From Lunularia cruciata (lineage: Eukaryota > Streptophyta > Marchantiopsida > Lunulariales > Lunulariaceae): a stretch of DNA of 64,000 nt. This document shows, piece after piece, positions 46,489-57,704 of the stretch. How positions within the stretch are numbered: the first letter of the stretch is position 1; each line of letters opens with the position of its first letter. The notes under the pieces were generated by a model, which was not told the DNA's origin, did not search any database, and was given only the letters and a program-made list of their open reading frames with translations. The stretch lies in the NCBI GenBank assembly GCA_948567375.1, contig OX419759.1:22536744-22600743 (forward strand), in the 5' to 3' direction. The position numbers were made by a program, and so were the translations under genes.

Positions 46489-47280
46489 TTTGGGTTGGTG
46501 ATTATTCTTCTGCTCGACTCCTGGACTAACTCTCCTGACTTCCTCTCAATGCACAAACATGTCTCTAACTACACTCCCTTTTCCCCAATCTCCCTCACGA
46601 TGACTCCTTAATACCAATAGGAAATTACTTGTCATCTCTTTGTCTCTATCCCAAATTTTATAATGGAGCCTCTCTTCATTCTCTCTTCACTTTGAGCTTC
46701 TACTAAGAAATCACACCTTTTGTATACTCTTGTCAATGTCAATTTTCCCCTGCTCATAGGCCAACTGTTTTTTTATGTGCGGTACCTTCTTGAATGTTCA
46801 ACCCCAAAAGAAAGTTGCTACACTATCCCCGCCTCGGGTTGAGCACTTCCAAGACAAAGTCTCCTTACTTTGGGTTGAATGCTGACAAGACCAATCATAG
46901 TACTTTTTTTCTGACACAAAGTCACTTTACCTTGAATTACAATCCAAAGACACCATTCTTTGCCTTCTGATGCTATCTAGGTACAATACGACTTTGTTTA
47001 TACACTTCTTCTTCAAAAATAGGAAAAAAAACAAAAATGTGGGTACCATAATGATGAGGGATCATCAAAGATTATAGTCCTTCCATCAACAAGAGAGGAA
47101 CCCAAGCAAGACAAACCCACACTTTTGGTAGAAATTTCCACTCTTGGTAGAAAAGGAGGAGAGTGCACCTTTGGCCTCATTTATAATAGTGAAGGAGGCT
47201 AGCTTAAGTAGGAAAGATACTGCCTTAGTCTTTGTGGTGCCAATTTCCAAGTTAGTCATATACACATAGACATAACTCCA
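46489..47280. other. Leader-like repeat upstream of the ORF2 copy
   Basis: 46590-47040 matches the spacer at 38366-38791 (TTACTTTGGGTTGAATGCTGACA, and the CACATTTTTGTTTTTTTTCC block). CACTTTTGGTAGA at about 47130 matches the very end of the protease frame at 38832-38845, so a trace of the gag-protease part remains. No gene. Confidence 0.5.
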
Positions 47281-47950
47281 GCACCAGGTGGCATGGTGCT
47301 AGAGTTGATGGAGCATCTTCTTCCCATGTACAAAGAATTTCATGAACACATTACCCTTCTTAGCTATCTCCATAAATTAGTGCAAGGACTTGTGTAGGAA
47401 TGAACACAAGCACCAGATAAACTGGCAAAGGTTCATGCCCAATACTTGGCGATGGGGAAAAAAAGTAAAGGCTAGGTGCAAAAGATGGCCAAGCTCAAGG
47501 AAGAAGGAATACCCCTAGAAAAGGAGGTGCAAGAGGAGAAAGATCTCAAGGAAGAAGAACCGTGCCACGAGACACAACTTGAGGAAGAGGTAAAGGCTCA
47601 AGTAGAAGAAATCAATGCGCTAAACAAAGAAGTTGAAAAGGTAAAGGTGGCTCTTGTTGCAGCAAAAGTATAGCATTTGGAGGAGCTACAAGTGGCCAAG
47701 GTACAAGTAGAGAAGCTCATAGAGAACATCAAGGAAAAGGAGGAAGAATGCAAGAAGGATTGAATAGCCATTCAGGAGTAGATCTTGTTTGAGATGAAGG
47801 AAATCTGCACTCAGTGCAACTTGGAGAAGACCATGATCTTGGCAAGGATGGAGATGATGTTGGATCAACTAGTGGAATTCACAGAGGAGGTAGTGAAGTC
47901 CTCCTTGGAGAAAATAAGGCTTGGAATTAGAGATCCCAAGCACACGCTCT
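47281..47950 (+). pseudogene. ORF3 copy A: coiled-coil protein remnant
   Basis: A single plus-strand frame reads GGMVLELMEHLLPMYKEF, then a Lys/Glu-rich coil (LKEEGIPLEKEVQEEKDLKE, INALNKEVEKVKVAL, VEKLIENIKEKEEE). It is broken by about seven stops (4 TAG, 2 TGA, 1 TAA) without an obvious frameshift. No catalytic motif is seen. Copy B at 49.46 kb starts with the related LQLMELLLP.YKE. It is probably a retroelement-borne coiled-coil ORF, a relative of the ORF2 body. Confidence 0.5.
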
Positions 47951-49089
47951 AAAGGCAAAGGTATACATAGATGACTACCTATAGCAATTGGCCAATCAAA
48001 TACTCAAGCACACCTCAAAGAAATTTGAGGAGTCCATGAAGACACTACTAGACAAGATTGCAGGATACCAAGAGAGGATAGGTTTGTTGATTAAGGTCTC
48101 TAAGAGCAAACAGAGTTCCTCATAGTACATTTTAGGAAAAAGTTATTCTAGCCACAAAGAAATAGGCAAAATATGTTAAGTATAAAATGCACCTTTGGCC
48201 TTGGAAGGTCTTTGTATTGAAGGCCTTTAGCCTTAAATACTTTATAGACTTAGGATGATTTTTTAGCCAAATATTATAGAACTATAATTACACCTAGAGT
48301 AAATGACAAGTGCGTAGTTGTGATTAGCATCAAATGCATAGTCACCTCTTAATTGCACTTAGGATAACATCAATAGGTAGAATTAGCAATGAGCAAAGTA
48401 GGTGTAATTAGAAGATTTCCAACACTCCTAGTCTTTGATCATCTTCATCTAGAAGTAGGGAGTTTGTAAATATGGGTTGAAACCCAAAGAAGTTATGTTC
48501 ACTTCTTTCATTCTCAAAGTATTGAGCTCAAAGAATTTCTATGGTCTTTGTGTTGAATGGATTACACTTACATCTTTGATTGTATGTTTAGTTGGGTAAA
48601 GATGAAGAAGCTGACAATCAGAGTGTGTGTTTGAGTACCTACTTAGGAAATTAACACTCTGTCAAGGAAGTTACCCTTGATAATCAATAGGAATGAGTGC
48701 TTGGTTACCTCTTCATGATATTTGCACACATCAAGTAAGTTAAGCTTGACATTTTGAATGAGCAAGTCAATGTGAATAAAGATTTTAGGAATATGGAACA
48801 TTGAGAGTGCCCAAAATAGAAGAGCCAAGTAGAGAGTTGATTTTGGATTTTGTTGGGATTGAGTCTTCTCAGAAAGGACGTATGTACTCAACAATAACGA
48901 TTAGGTGAAAGAACCTTCAGCTTGAAAATTGACCTTTGGGATGAAATATCCTTTGGCAAGGGACTAATCTTTTGGGTAAGGAGGCTCTTGAGGGGAGAGA
49001 GGCTTTTGGCATGAAGTGAACCACCACCATCAAGAGCTTATTTGATTAGATATTTTCTTAAAGTGATTGTTAATTTATCTTTTCTATAG
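47951..49089. other. Tail of ORF3 copy A
   Basis: AT-rich, no gene. Repeats short CCTTTGGCCT-like motifs and ends with a stretch (AAGTGAACCACCACCATCAAG near 49015) that recurs at 51530, after copy B. Confidence 0.45.
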
Positions 49090-49290
49090 GATGCCACTAT
49101 GGATGTCTCTACACTCTTCTAGGAGTGTTTCCTAAGGTTAAACAAGAGACCCAAGAGGTTAAAAAAGCAAGAATAGACCACTTGTGACATTGTGACACTT
49201 TGCTTTCATTTCCAGTCCGCATCCTCAAGAAAAGAACTTGTTCTTACTGATTATAATTTTATTATGTTGACATTGGGTCATATATTGGGA
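49090..49290 (-). repeat. Repeat X copy (LTR-like)
   Basis: Minus-strand ATGACCCAATGTCAACAT..., AGTAAGAACAAG, TGTCACAATGTCACAA, TTAACCTCTTGGG and ACTCCTAGAAGAG match the copies at 51570 (plus) and 61414 (minus). Confidence 0.6.
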
Positions 49291-49461
49291 CATGTCATAC
49301 TACCTAAGGCCTTTTTGCCCCTTGTAAACTACTCAAATAACTGATGTCACTTTGGATGAAGAAGTAGGAGGAGCCTAATAGGGGTCAAATGAGAGGAAGA
49401 TACCACATTGAAAGAGTCTTCAATGCGCTAGGAAGATGGAGCACACTTTGTTATCCACTTG

Positions 49462-50400
49462 GTAGGGTCAGCATTACAACTAATGGAGCTCCTTCTCCCT
49501 TGATACAAGGAGAGATGCTTGGAGATAACTGACTACACAATGCTGATCAAATGGATGCACACATAATTGTACACAAAGAAGGCCACCAAAGCAAAGGGCA
49601 AAGAAGAACTTTTGAAGATCTGCAACCTATACAAAACAGAAGTGAAGAAGGTAAATGACCATACCCAAGAACTTCACAAGGAGTGCAGAAGGAATAACTC
49701 ATGCAATGAAAACCAGCAAGAGTAGTAGCAGGAAGTGGAACAAATACAATTATAACTCAAGAAACTCACAAAGGAAAAGAAGGAGATAGAGATGAAATAC
49801 AAAGAATAGCTTCAAGCCAATGACAAAAAAGTAGTTAGCATTTGCTCCAAATTGGAGAATGCTAAGGTAAGGATTGTTTCTCTTGATCTATAGATGGTTG
49901 AATACCGCAAGGAAGTTGCCCTACAGTTCGAGCAAATGGAGGAGGAACTCTAGAAGGAGAGGTTGATTTAGAATCAAAATGTTGGAAGAAGTTAAAAGGA
50001 GGTTGACATCCTAAACCAGCACATGGAGGAAGAGAAGACAAAGGTCTTTCAGCAACTAGAAGAGTTTCATGATTGGTTCATAGTTATGATGAAAGAAGAA
50101 GCCAAAGGGAGAGCATTGAAGACCAAGGTCTATGAACTGAAGTTACAAGCTCAGTGGTTGGATGAAAAGATCTACAAGGAAGAGCGCATGGACAAGTTAG
50201 CAGTTTGCTTAAAGTAACACTTCAATAGGAAATTCAGAAATGTTTGTGATACTTACCTAATGTGCATCACCAATTACTAGGATCATATCAAGGAGAGGTT
50301 TTGCATACTTAGAGGTGAAGTTGGTAGCCCTCAGCTAGAGCTCCTAGCCAAAGACACTATGCTTGGGGCTGATCCCTTAGTACTACAATTTAGGAGTTGA
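49462..50400 (+). pseudogene. ORF3 copy B: coiled-coil protein remnant rich in TAG stops
   Basis: A single plus-strand frame reads LQLMELLLP, KATKAKGKEELLKICNLYKTEVKKV, KLTKEKKEIEMKYKE, VEYRKEVALQFEQMEEEL, HMEEEKTKVFQQLEEFHDWF and LQAQWLDEKIYKEERMDKL. From 49.73 to 50.28 kb it is broken by ten stops (7 TAG, 3 TAA, no TGA), each at a position where Gln fits the coil. No frameshift is needed. A diverged copy exists at 57.7-56.4 kb on the minus strand. Confidence 0.55.
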
Positions 50401-51569
50401 ATGAATACCTTTGGCCTTGTGCTTAGTTTCAAAGAAGAAAGGACTTAAGCCCTGCACCTTGACTTCAAGGGGAATTTCTTTTCTCCTATACATACTTTTC
50501 CAAAGGAAGTACTTCAGATGAGTACCACTACAAAATAGCATAGTTCAAATCAACTCAACGGAAGATCTTTGGAGTTGCAAATGTTTCAAGAGGAAGTTCT
50601 TTGGCAACTTAAGAAGGAAGGATGTTCTTCATAATAGAGTAACAAGCTGTAGATGTTATACCTTGTTGATACAGGAACCATCATGTTAGAGTAGGCCATA
50701 GCTTCCTTAAAGGAATCCCTCTTGGATATACCTATTGGTAGTGTACGTAGGGTAGCAGGAATTAACTCTAAGTTGCATAGGACTTTGTTCCTAAGTTTGT
50801 TGTAGTTTGTAAGATAGAAAGAAAACCAAAACACTTTGCCCTATAAATGGTTTTGAAGGAGAATGTATTTGGATTTTTTCCACCTTCATCACCAAGTACC
50901 ACTATGGAGTAGTAACTTTAGTAAGGATTTATAGTTCAAACAATAACTTTGGAGGAAGACCTAATTGCTTCCCTAACACTTGTTAGAAGCTTACATAGGT
51001 GGTTAGATCAAGATACGGTAGGACTAGAATCCAAAGTTTTGAGATAAGAGATTATCTAAATCTTGCTTAGCCATTGAGACCTTTTGGAATGAAGTAGAAA
51101 ATTTTATATAAGGCTTTGGCCCAATAATTTTGAAGTTCACATTGTCAAGCAACTTGGAGTGCAACTAGAGTCCTACAATTTGGTTGTTAAGTAAAGTCTG
51201 ATCTTCTTAGTTTGTTATTATTTTTTCTTGAATGTTGGGAGAATATTCATGCATGAGTAGAGGTAAGAAATTTTGCAATAAGAGCACAAATGTTTGAGTG
51301 CCAAATATGGAAATTTACACTGAATGAATAGATGGATTCCTAAGGGTTTTGAAAAAGTGAAGTAGTGAAGAGAGGAACCTATTTACTTAAGAATGCTACT
51401 AGTACCATGAAATTGAAAAGCAAGAGAATTTGACCAACAACAAGTCTCCTTTGGGGTTGTGCCTTGTGGTAAGGGTAGTACATGAATTAGTAGTTGTATT
51501 CTTTGAGGCAAAGTGGTCTTTGGGGCCAAAGTGAACCATCATCTTCAAGAATCTCATTGGATTTTTTAT
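50401..51569. other. Tail of ORF3 copy B
   Basis: AT-rich, no gene. It resembles 48.1-49.1 kb in its short motifs and its end, supporting an old duplication of a roughly 2.2-kb unit (about 47.1-49.3 and 49.3-51.6 kb). Confidence 0.45.
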
Positions 51570-51760
51570 TGTGACCGCCTAGTGTTGACATGCTTATAAT
51601 ATAATCAGTAAGAACAGGTCATTCCTACAAGGATACAAGTTGGAAATGACTAAGAATGAAGATAAGTGTCACAATGTCCTAGTTTTTATTTATTTCTTAT
51701 TTAACCTCTTGGGCCAGAATTACTCCTAGAAGAGGGTAGTGTCATCCACTATGGCACACT
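51570..51760 (+). repeat. Repeat X copy at the head of an ORF2 element
   Basis: Starts TGTGACCGCCTAGTGTTGACAT. Includes AGGATACAAGTTGGAAATGAC, GTGTCACAATG, TTAACCTCTTGGGCCAG and ACTCCTAGAAGAGGGTAGTG. It precedes an ORF2 copy, as the 61.4-kb repeat precedes the 60-kb ORF2 copy, so it may be that element's LTR or leader. Confidence 0.6.
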
Positions 51761-52524
51761 ACAGCAAAAAGAAAACAAAAGAATCACTTTCACTCTAAGT
51801 TCTAGCCGGGATTGCTCCTGAAGATGATGGCTTGTTTCACTTTGAGTGCCACTCCATTCCAAAGTCATTGCTCCTATGAGTGCATTCCATCTTTCCCAAA
51901 AACCACAACTTACAAGATACACTTTGTGGCTGAATGTCTAAGTTTTTTGGTTTTGTGGTATTGCCTATCAGTTGAGCTTCCCAATCCACTCCTTGCACAC
52001 GTCCACTCCTTCTAATCCTTCTAAATTAATGGAATTAAATGTGTTTGGAGTAAACCCAAAGTAAACCCAAAGAAGTCAACTTTGGGTCAGAGGAAGAAGT
52101 ACTTGGAGGGGACTTACAAAGAAATACACCCAAAGGAGGGCATTTTCACAGCGGGCAGTTCAACCCAATACAAAGAAGTTGTAATAAGTTTTCTTTGGGG
52201 TAGGCAAGTCAAGAAAGTACAATTAAAGAAATGGCTGAGGCACAAGGAGAACGCTTTGAGAGTGACGGGAAGCCAACACATAGGAGTAGTGAGGGGTGCT
52301 TTCAAAATCAACTAAAGAATGACTACATCTCAAAGCACTATAAAATTAAGACTTCACCAAGGGGAATCGGAAATGAGAGATATCTTGTTCCTTTGAGTAG
52401 TTGTCTTGTAGGAATGCAAGTCACAAAGCCAATCAATAGTGAAATTTTCCAAAATCCAAAAGGGGTTAGAGTTTTGCATCCAGGAGGGATATTTTTCCAA
52501 CTCCAAAGAACCCGTGAGCAGATA

Positions 52525-54953
52525 ATGGCAAAGAAGAGTAAGAAGAGCTCCTCACTTGCAGCAAGGAGTCTTGCAAGTTGGAGATTAGATGCAGTGGTGC
52601 AAATTGAGGTCCTAAGTAGACTTCATATTAAGTTTTTGGCCTGGAATTGGAATGTTAGTTTTCCAAGCTTCATGGCAAAGAAAGCTATTAGCAATTGTGA
52701 AGGGAGGCCCAAAAGTAATGGGGAAGAGAGGGAATCTGGCTAGATGGACCAAGTTGGATTGGAATTTATTGTTAGGGAAGGAAGCAAGAGATGTAGCCAA
52801 GTCACTTTCTTTCAGAAGTGTGAAGCGTCAAAAGAGACCGCAGAAATAAGAAACTCTTTCTTTGCCCCGCGGACCAACAATGGCTACAACGTGGATTCTT
52901 ATAGGGATCCAGTAAAGAAAAGCATTTTTGGGGTGATTATGGTGATGGTCAAGCCGGAGAAGACTACATATGTAAACATGCACCAAGCGGTGTTCTTCCA
53001 GCAAATCTTTGCTGGAGAGAAGGTGAATTGGGAAAAATGCTTCCATTAGAGGACAAGGCAAATGATTGTTAACTGGAGGACAAATATGTTGCCTCGCTAC
53101 TTTGCATCATTTGCAGCACATTTCTACCTCAGCCTAAACTTGCTGACAATAGAAGAGAAGCATTGAATGGTCTCACATTTCCATCCCAATCTGCATCATG
53201 AAGCGGATGACAAGGAGCAAAAATATATCTTGCAACTTTGGTCCAACAATGAACATTTTTCCAAGACAAGATAGAATAAGATTGTGGAGGGAAGAAGTCC
53301 AAAGATGAAGTAGCAAACTAAACCCAAAGGAGAAGTGTTACCTCTTCCACCACAAAAGACAAGAAGACTAAAGCCGAGAAGTAAGGTAGCAGAGATGGAC
53401 CTATCTTCAAGAATAGAGTCTACAGGTGAGACATAGTCTAAGAGAAAGAAGGCTTGGAAGAAGAGAGACTCACATTGCAAAGTGAAGAGTCTAGCAATAA
53501 GAGTGAAAGTGAGCCCAAAGTTCAGCAGTTGGTGGACACAAAGGCGGGAGAAGATGACAAGGAGTTCCATGAGGCAATCAATTGGATGAAAGGAGGAGAT
53601 GATCCTTGTTTGGAGTTACTTATGGAGGAGATGGACAAAGAAACAAAGAAGGTCATCCAAAAGGGAGTAAGGTCAAGGAGAGGATTGCAAGCTACAACTA
53701 TAAGACCAAGCCAAGTAAAGGCGGACAAAGAGAGCTCAAAAGAGATGATATGAAGGTGCAAAGATCACAACTTCAAAGTAAGGCACATGTTGAAGAAGCA
53801 ATGACGGAGGAAAAGTATAAAGGCCAAGAAGATATAAGAGAGTTTAGCAAAGTAGCGTACTTGTCAAAGATCATGTGTTTATTGTTGTTGCAATTGAAGC
53901 AAAAGAAGGAAGAGATACAAGAAGATCATCTAGAGGTGAAGAATGAGTTGCAAGTGATGAAGTATCTGATTGAAGAAACATGAGAATTTAGGGAGAGGTT
54001 AACCCAAAGGGAAGAAGAAGCCAAAGAACTTTAGGTGGATGCAGTATTAAAGAAGAAGACTCTAGAGAACTTGGAAGAGAGTTTTGAGAAGCAAGGAAGA
54101 GATCTTGACTGTCAAGCCAAAGAGTTGAAGAACTAGAAAACAACAGTTGAGAATATGGAAAACAAAGTGGGAGAAGCTCACATTAAAGTCATACATTCAA
54201 AGGCCATCTTAGCAATAATGGAGCTGGAGCTAGAGAGCTTAAGGCCAAAGGTGGCAGAGAAAGATCAAGCATGGCAACAAGGAATTGGCAATCAAGCATT
54301 AGGAGGAGGAAAGACTACGGGGTCCAAATATATAGAGGAGAAGAAGATGCTAGCTCCTAAATACAAAGATGAGTTAAAGATGTATCATGAAGAGTTGAAG
54401 GTGGAGCACATCGTGGGTATACATTGGAATTGGTAGGAGAGGTAGTCGGGAGAAGGAGGGTGGTGTTGAGCATAAAAGTAGAAGGGAAGTTGGAGGAAGC
54501 GAGGCTGGACAAATTGAAGTTGCTTGTGCAAGAAACTAGGAAGAAGAAGGTGAAGGACATGGACATGGACATGGACATGGAAATGAATAGTTTGTTGATT
54601 TTTCTAAGAGATCATGTAGATAGAAAGATGTTAGAGGTGGGAGACAATGTGAGTCCTAGTAATATCAGAATTAGACAAGCTTCAGAGTAGTATGAAGGAA
54701 GATATATTAAGTCCAAAGTTGTAGAGGTAGGAGCGCATGTTTCTTTAGGTGAGCTACTTGATGCATTAGAGGAGAGTGGGTTGGATAATAATGAGTTAGA
54801 TAGAGTACCCATGTCTGCAATTGCAGTTTAGATTGAAGAGAAAGTAGAAATAATGGATGAAGAAGTAGTATTAGATAAACCCAAGAAAAAGAAATAATTG
54901 AAGGAACATTGGGTTTGGAAGCCAAAGTCAAGGTAGACATCGGATTGGAGTAG
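52525..54953 (+). pseudogene. ORF2 copy, plus strand, decayed
   Basis: ATG 52525 opens MAKKSKKSSSLAARSLASW, then RLDAVVQIEVLSRL, FLAWNWNVSFPSFM, GNLARWTKLDWNLLLGKE, NGYNVDSYRDPVKKS and MHQAVFFQQIFAGEKVNWEKCFH. All correspond to the ORF2 domain at 38 kb. The coiled-coil body and the C-terminal VKVDIGLE, before TAG-TAG at 54951, are also present. Frameshifts near 52.74 and 53.05 kb and many TAG/TAA stops kill it. A hexamer (GACATG) is repeated about 5 times near 54555-54584, giving a DMDMDMDM run where the 38-kb copy has DIDL. Confidence 0.7.
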
Positions 54954-55500
54954 TAATAGTTTTGAGATATGAAGAGGCAAATATGAAGAAGTAGTTTGTC
55001 ATTTAGATCTAGAAGTTGGTAAAGTTGTTATAGAACAGTATTCCAATTAGTAACTATCAAGTGCTCTGCCTATTTAAAGGAAGCATTCATAGTGTGTTTT
55101 TGTTCAATATTCATATTTTTGAAGTTGAGTAAAGCAAAGTATTGGAACTCAATGCTCATCATTTCAGATTAATTCCAAGTATCAATCTTGTGTGAGTGTT
55201 TGTACAAATTTAAAGTGCAAATCAATGAGCTTGTTAGATATTGGATTCCACAATTTTGATTTCATTTTGTGTTTTTTATTGTGAGTGGATAGCAATCAAA
55301 GCAATACCTTGACAGATCTGTGAGGAATTGTAGTGTTGGTAGTACTTTGCATTGGTGAGCACAACATTAGATTGATGCAAAGCAACTTTGATCAAGGAAG
55401 TTGTGCCTTCAATGGAAGGATGGAACCCAATTTCGAGGCAAACTTGTTTCATAGTGACGTAGCCTTCTTTGGGAGAGTCTAAATCATCACAATCAAGATT
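54954..55500 (+). repeat. Tail region downstream of ORF2 (plus copy)
   Basis: Matches 35249-35791 in reverse complement. CTATTTAAAGG near 55070 is a TATA-like site. No coding frame. Confidence 0.55.
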
Positions 55501-56430
55501 GTTTTGAAATATTTGAAGTATTGTTATTTATGGGTGACATTTTATTGTGACAAGATTGTGAGTCAGTGATTGCTTCTCTCTTTTGGGTGTTGTTTCTACC
55601 TGAGAGATTAAAGATGCAACCAAGAAGAAATTTTTAGTACATTTACTTTGTATTTGACCATTTCTGATCAGCATCTTTGTGGGAGCAAACTTTACCTACA
55701 AATTACCGCACAAGTGATACTTGTTGGGTTGTCACAAGCACTTGAGACCTTATTGTGAAATTCTGCACCTTTACTCTTGCCTAGACACATTGACAACACA
55801 TAAAATAAAGAGACAAAGGAACTTGCAAATAATTTAGAGTGCTCTTTACTTGTAATCAGACTATGAAGAAATGAACACAAGTGCCTTCAGTCGTTAGCCT
55901 TAAGTATCTTTTTGGCTTTGAGCCAAAGAAACCAAGATCTCAAGTGGATGTCCTCAAAATCCTAGTCTATAATGTACATCACTTGCTTAAGAATATAATC
56001 CTATCTTATCCTAATCACTTGCAAATTGATTAAGCACCTAGCATGTGTAAGGGAAGGTGTCAAGTCTCCCTCCTAATCTAATTTAAAACTACAATGCTAA
56101 GGTCTTGTACAATTCTATGTGCACTAGATGAAGTATATACAATTTTGAGTACGGATGCTACTATACAACTCCAAGTATCTGGCTATTGTACAACTCAAGT
56201 ATCTAGCTAGATGTGGTAGAGTGATAGTGTCTATGGGGGGATTTCCCTTTGGAGGAGTGCCTTTGGCCTAGATTGTTGGGAGTGATGGACTACATTCTCC
56301 CCTAAGGTACGTAATTAACTGATTAGTTTGAGGTTGATATCTAGCTGTTTCTAACAGATAGGTTTGGCAAGTTTATGTGAATTTATTGTTAGTGTGTGCT
56401 CGTAACCACAAGCACAACATGTTCATCTTC
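55501..56430. other. Decayed repeat, no gene
   Basis: AT-rich; a segment near 55990 resembles 31.4 kb in reverse complement. Nothing coding. Confidence 0.4.
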
Positions 56431-57704
56431 TCCTTCTTGTAGGCTTGATTATCTAATCTCCAAATCTTGAACTTTAGCTTATGATGTTCAGTCTATAGTG
56501 CTCAAAGTTGTCCTCATTTTAGTTTCTCAACAAAGAAATTCCACATATCCTCCATCTGATGAAGTGTCTTCAACCCTCTTCTTGCATTTATTAGTCTGAG
56601 TATCCCACTTTGCCCACTATATTTCTTATTTCATACACTCTACTTGCTTGGCCTTTTCTTCCTCCTATTCTTTAGTTTGGCAATCTAGTTGTAGTGTCAC
56701 CTCTCTCCGATACTCATGCAATTGAAGATGACAACTCTATCATGACACTCTTTAAATTCACTCCAAGTGCTGTCCAACTCCTAGCACTTGCTCCAAAATT
56801 GGTCCTTGGCTTCCTTCTTGTACTACTCAACTCAAAGTGTTGTCAACTTACCTTGCACCTTCTTGGTTTCCTTGGCTTGGTGGTCTTGCTCATTCTCCAA
56901 GGTGGCACTCCTTTTTTGAGTTGTTTCTTTTCCTACAACAATAAACCTACCTTTGTTGCCTTTTCTTTGTACAAGTCTTTGGCTTTTGCTACTTCCTCTT
57001 TGACCAAGTCCCCTTTGGGCTTCTAAGTGTAGAATATTTTTTGCATACTTTGGACAAGTGTGGTATAGTCCACAATATCAAGACATTTGACTTAGCACTA
57101 AGGCAGTAGCACCTCCATCAATTGTAGTGTAGCTCATACTAAATGTATCACAAAATTAGTTCCTTCTCAAATTGGCACTAGCGATGAAGGTGCTGATTCC
57201 TCTCAAAGGTTTTTTTTTGCCCTTGGTGTAGGATTTGGAACATTAGCATCAATGTTAACATGCTTCTTTTGGCATGATTGGTGATTTAATCATCCTTTGG
57301 GTCCAAGACTTTGGCCTCATCTAGAACTTTAGGCCAAAGTTCTTGGGTACTTGAGCACTTGGCTTGATCTTGGTGTTCTTTGGTGGCTTCTTCCTCTTTG
57401 ATGGGGCACAACAACCTTTGGTTTGGCATTGCATCCTCCCATTTAATGTCCTCCTTAAGTCTTGGAAGGCATTCCTTCATTCTTAGTCTTGCAAGTTCAG
57501 AACAGATTGTGCATCTTCCCAAGTCTTTTCTTTTTCTCCTTTGCCTAAAGTAGAAGACAATGCCTGTAAGGTGAAAGACTCTTGCTCCACTTCCTGATTT
57601 TCATTGTCTTTTGTATTTTGAGCTTCTCCTTTTGATGAGGATGCATCTACTACTTGACTGTTGACCCATTGTTGTATTTTGCTTTTCTCTCTCCAAGAAT
57701 GCAC
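56430..57704 (-). pseudogene. ORF3 copy C, directly after an LTR
   Basis: The minus-strand frame begins at the LTR end (WVNSQVVDASSSKGEAQNTK) and runs LQALSSTLGKGEKEKTWEDA. After frameshifts it reads LENEQDHQAKETKKVQGKL and LKTLHQMEDMWNFFVEKLK, aligned with VFQQLEEFHDWF... of copy B. Several TAG stops. It follows an LTR of the same family as the gag-protease element, so ORF3 appears to be mobilised by that LTR family. Confidence 0.5.

Noticed and set aside
49462-50400. Nuclear genetic code with TAG/TAA = Gln (as in ciliates and some green algae)
   Set aside because: The stops fit Gln, but the PP2C gene ends in TAA with no conserved sequence after it, and other element copies have CAG at the same place. 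Decay by C-to-T change explains it.
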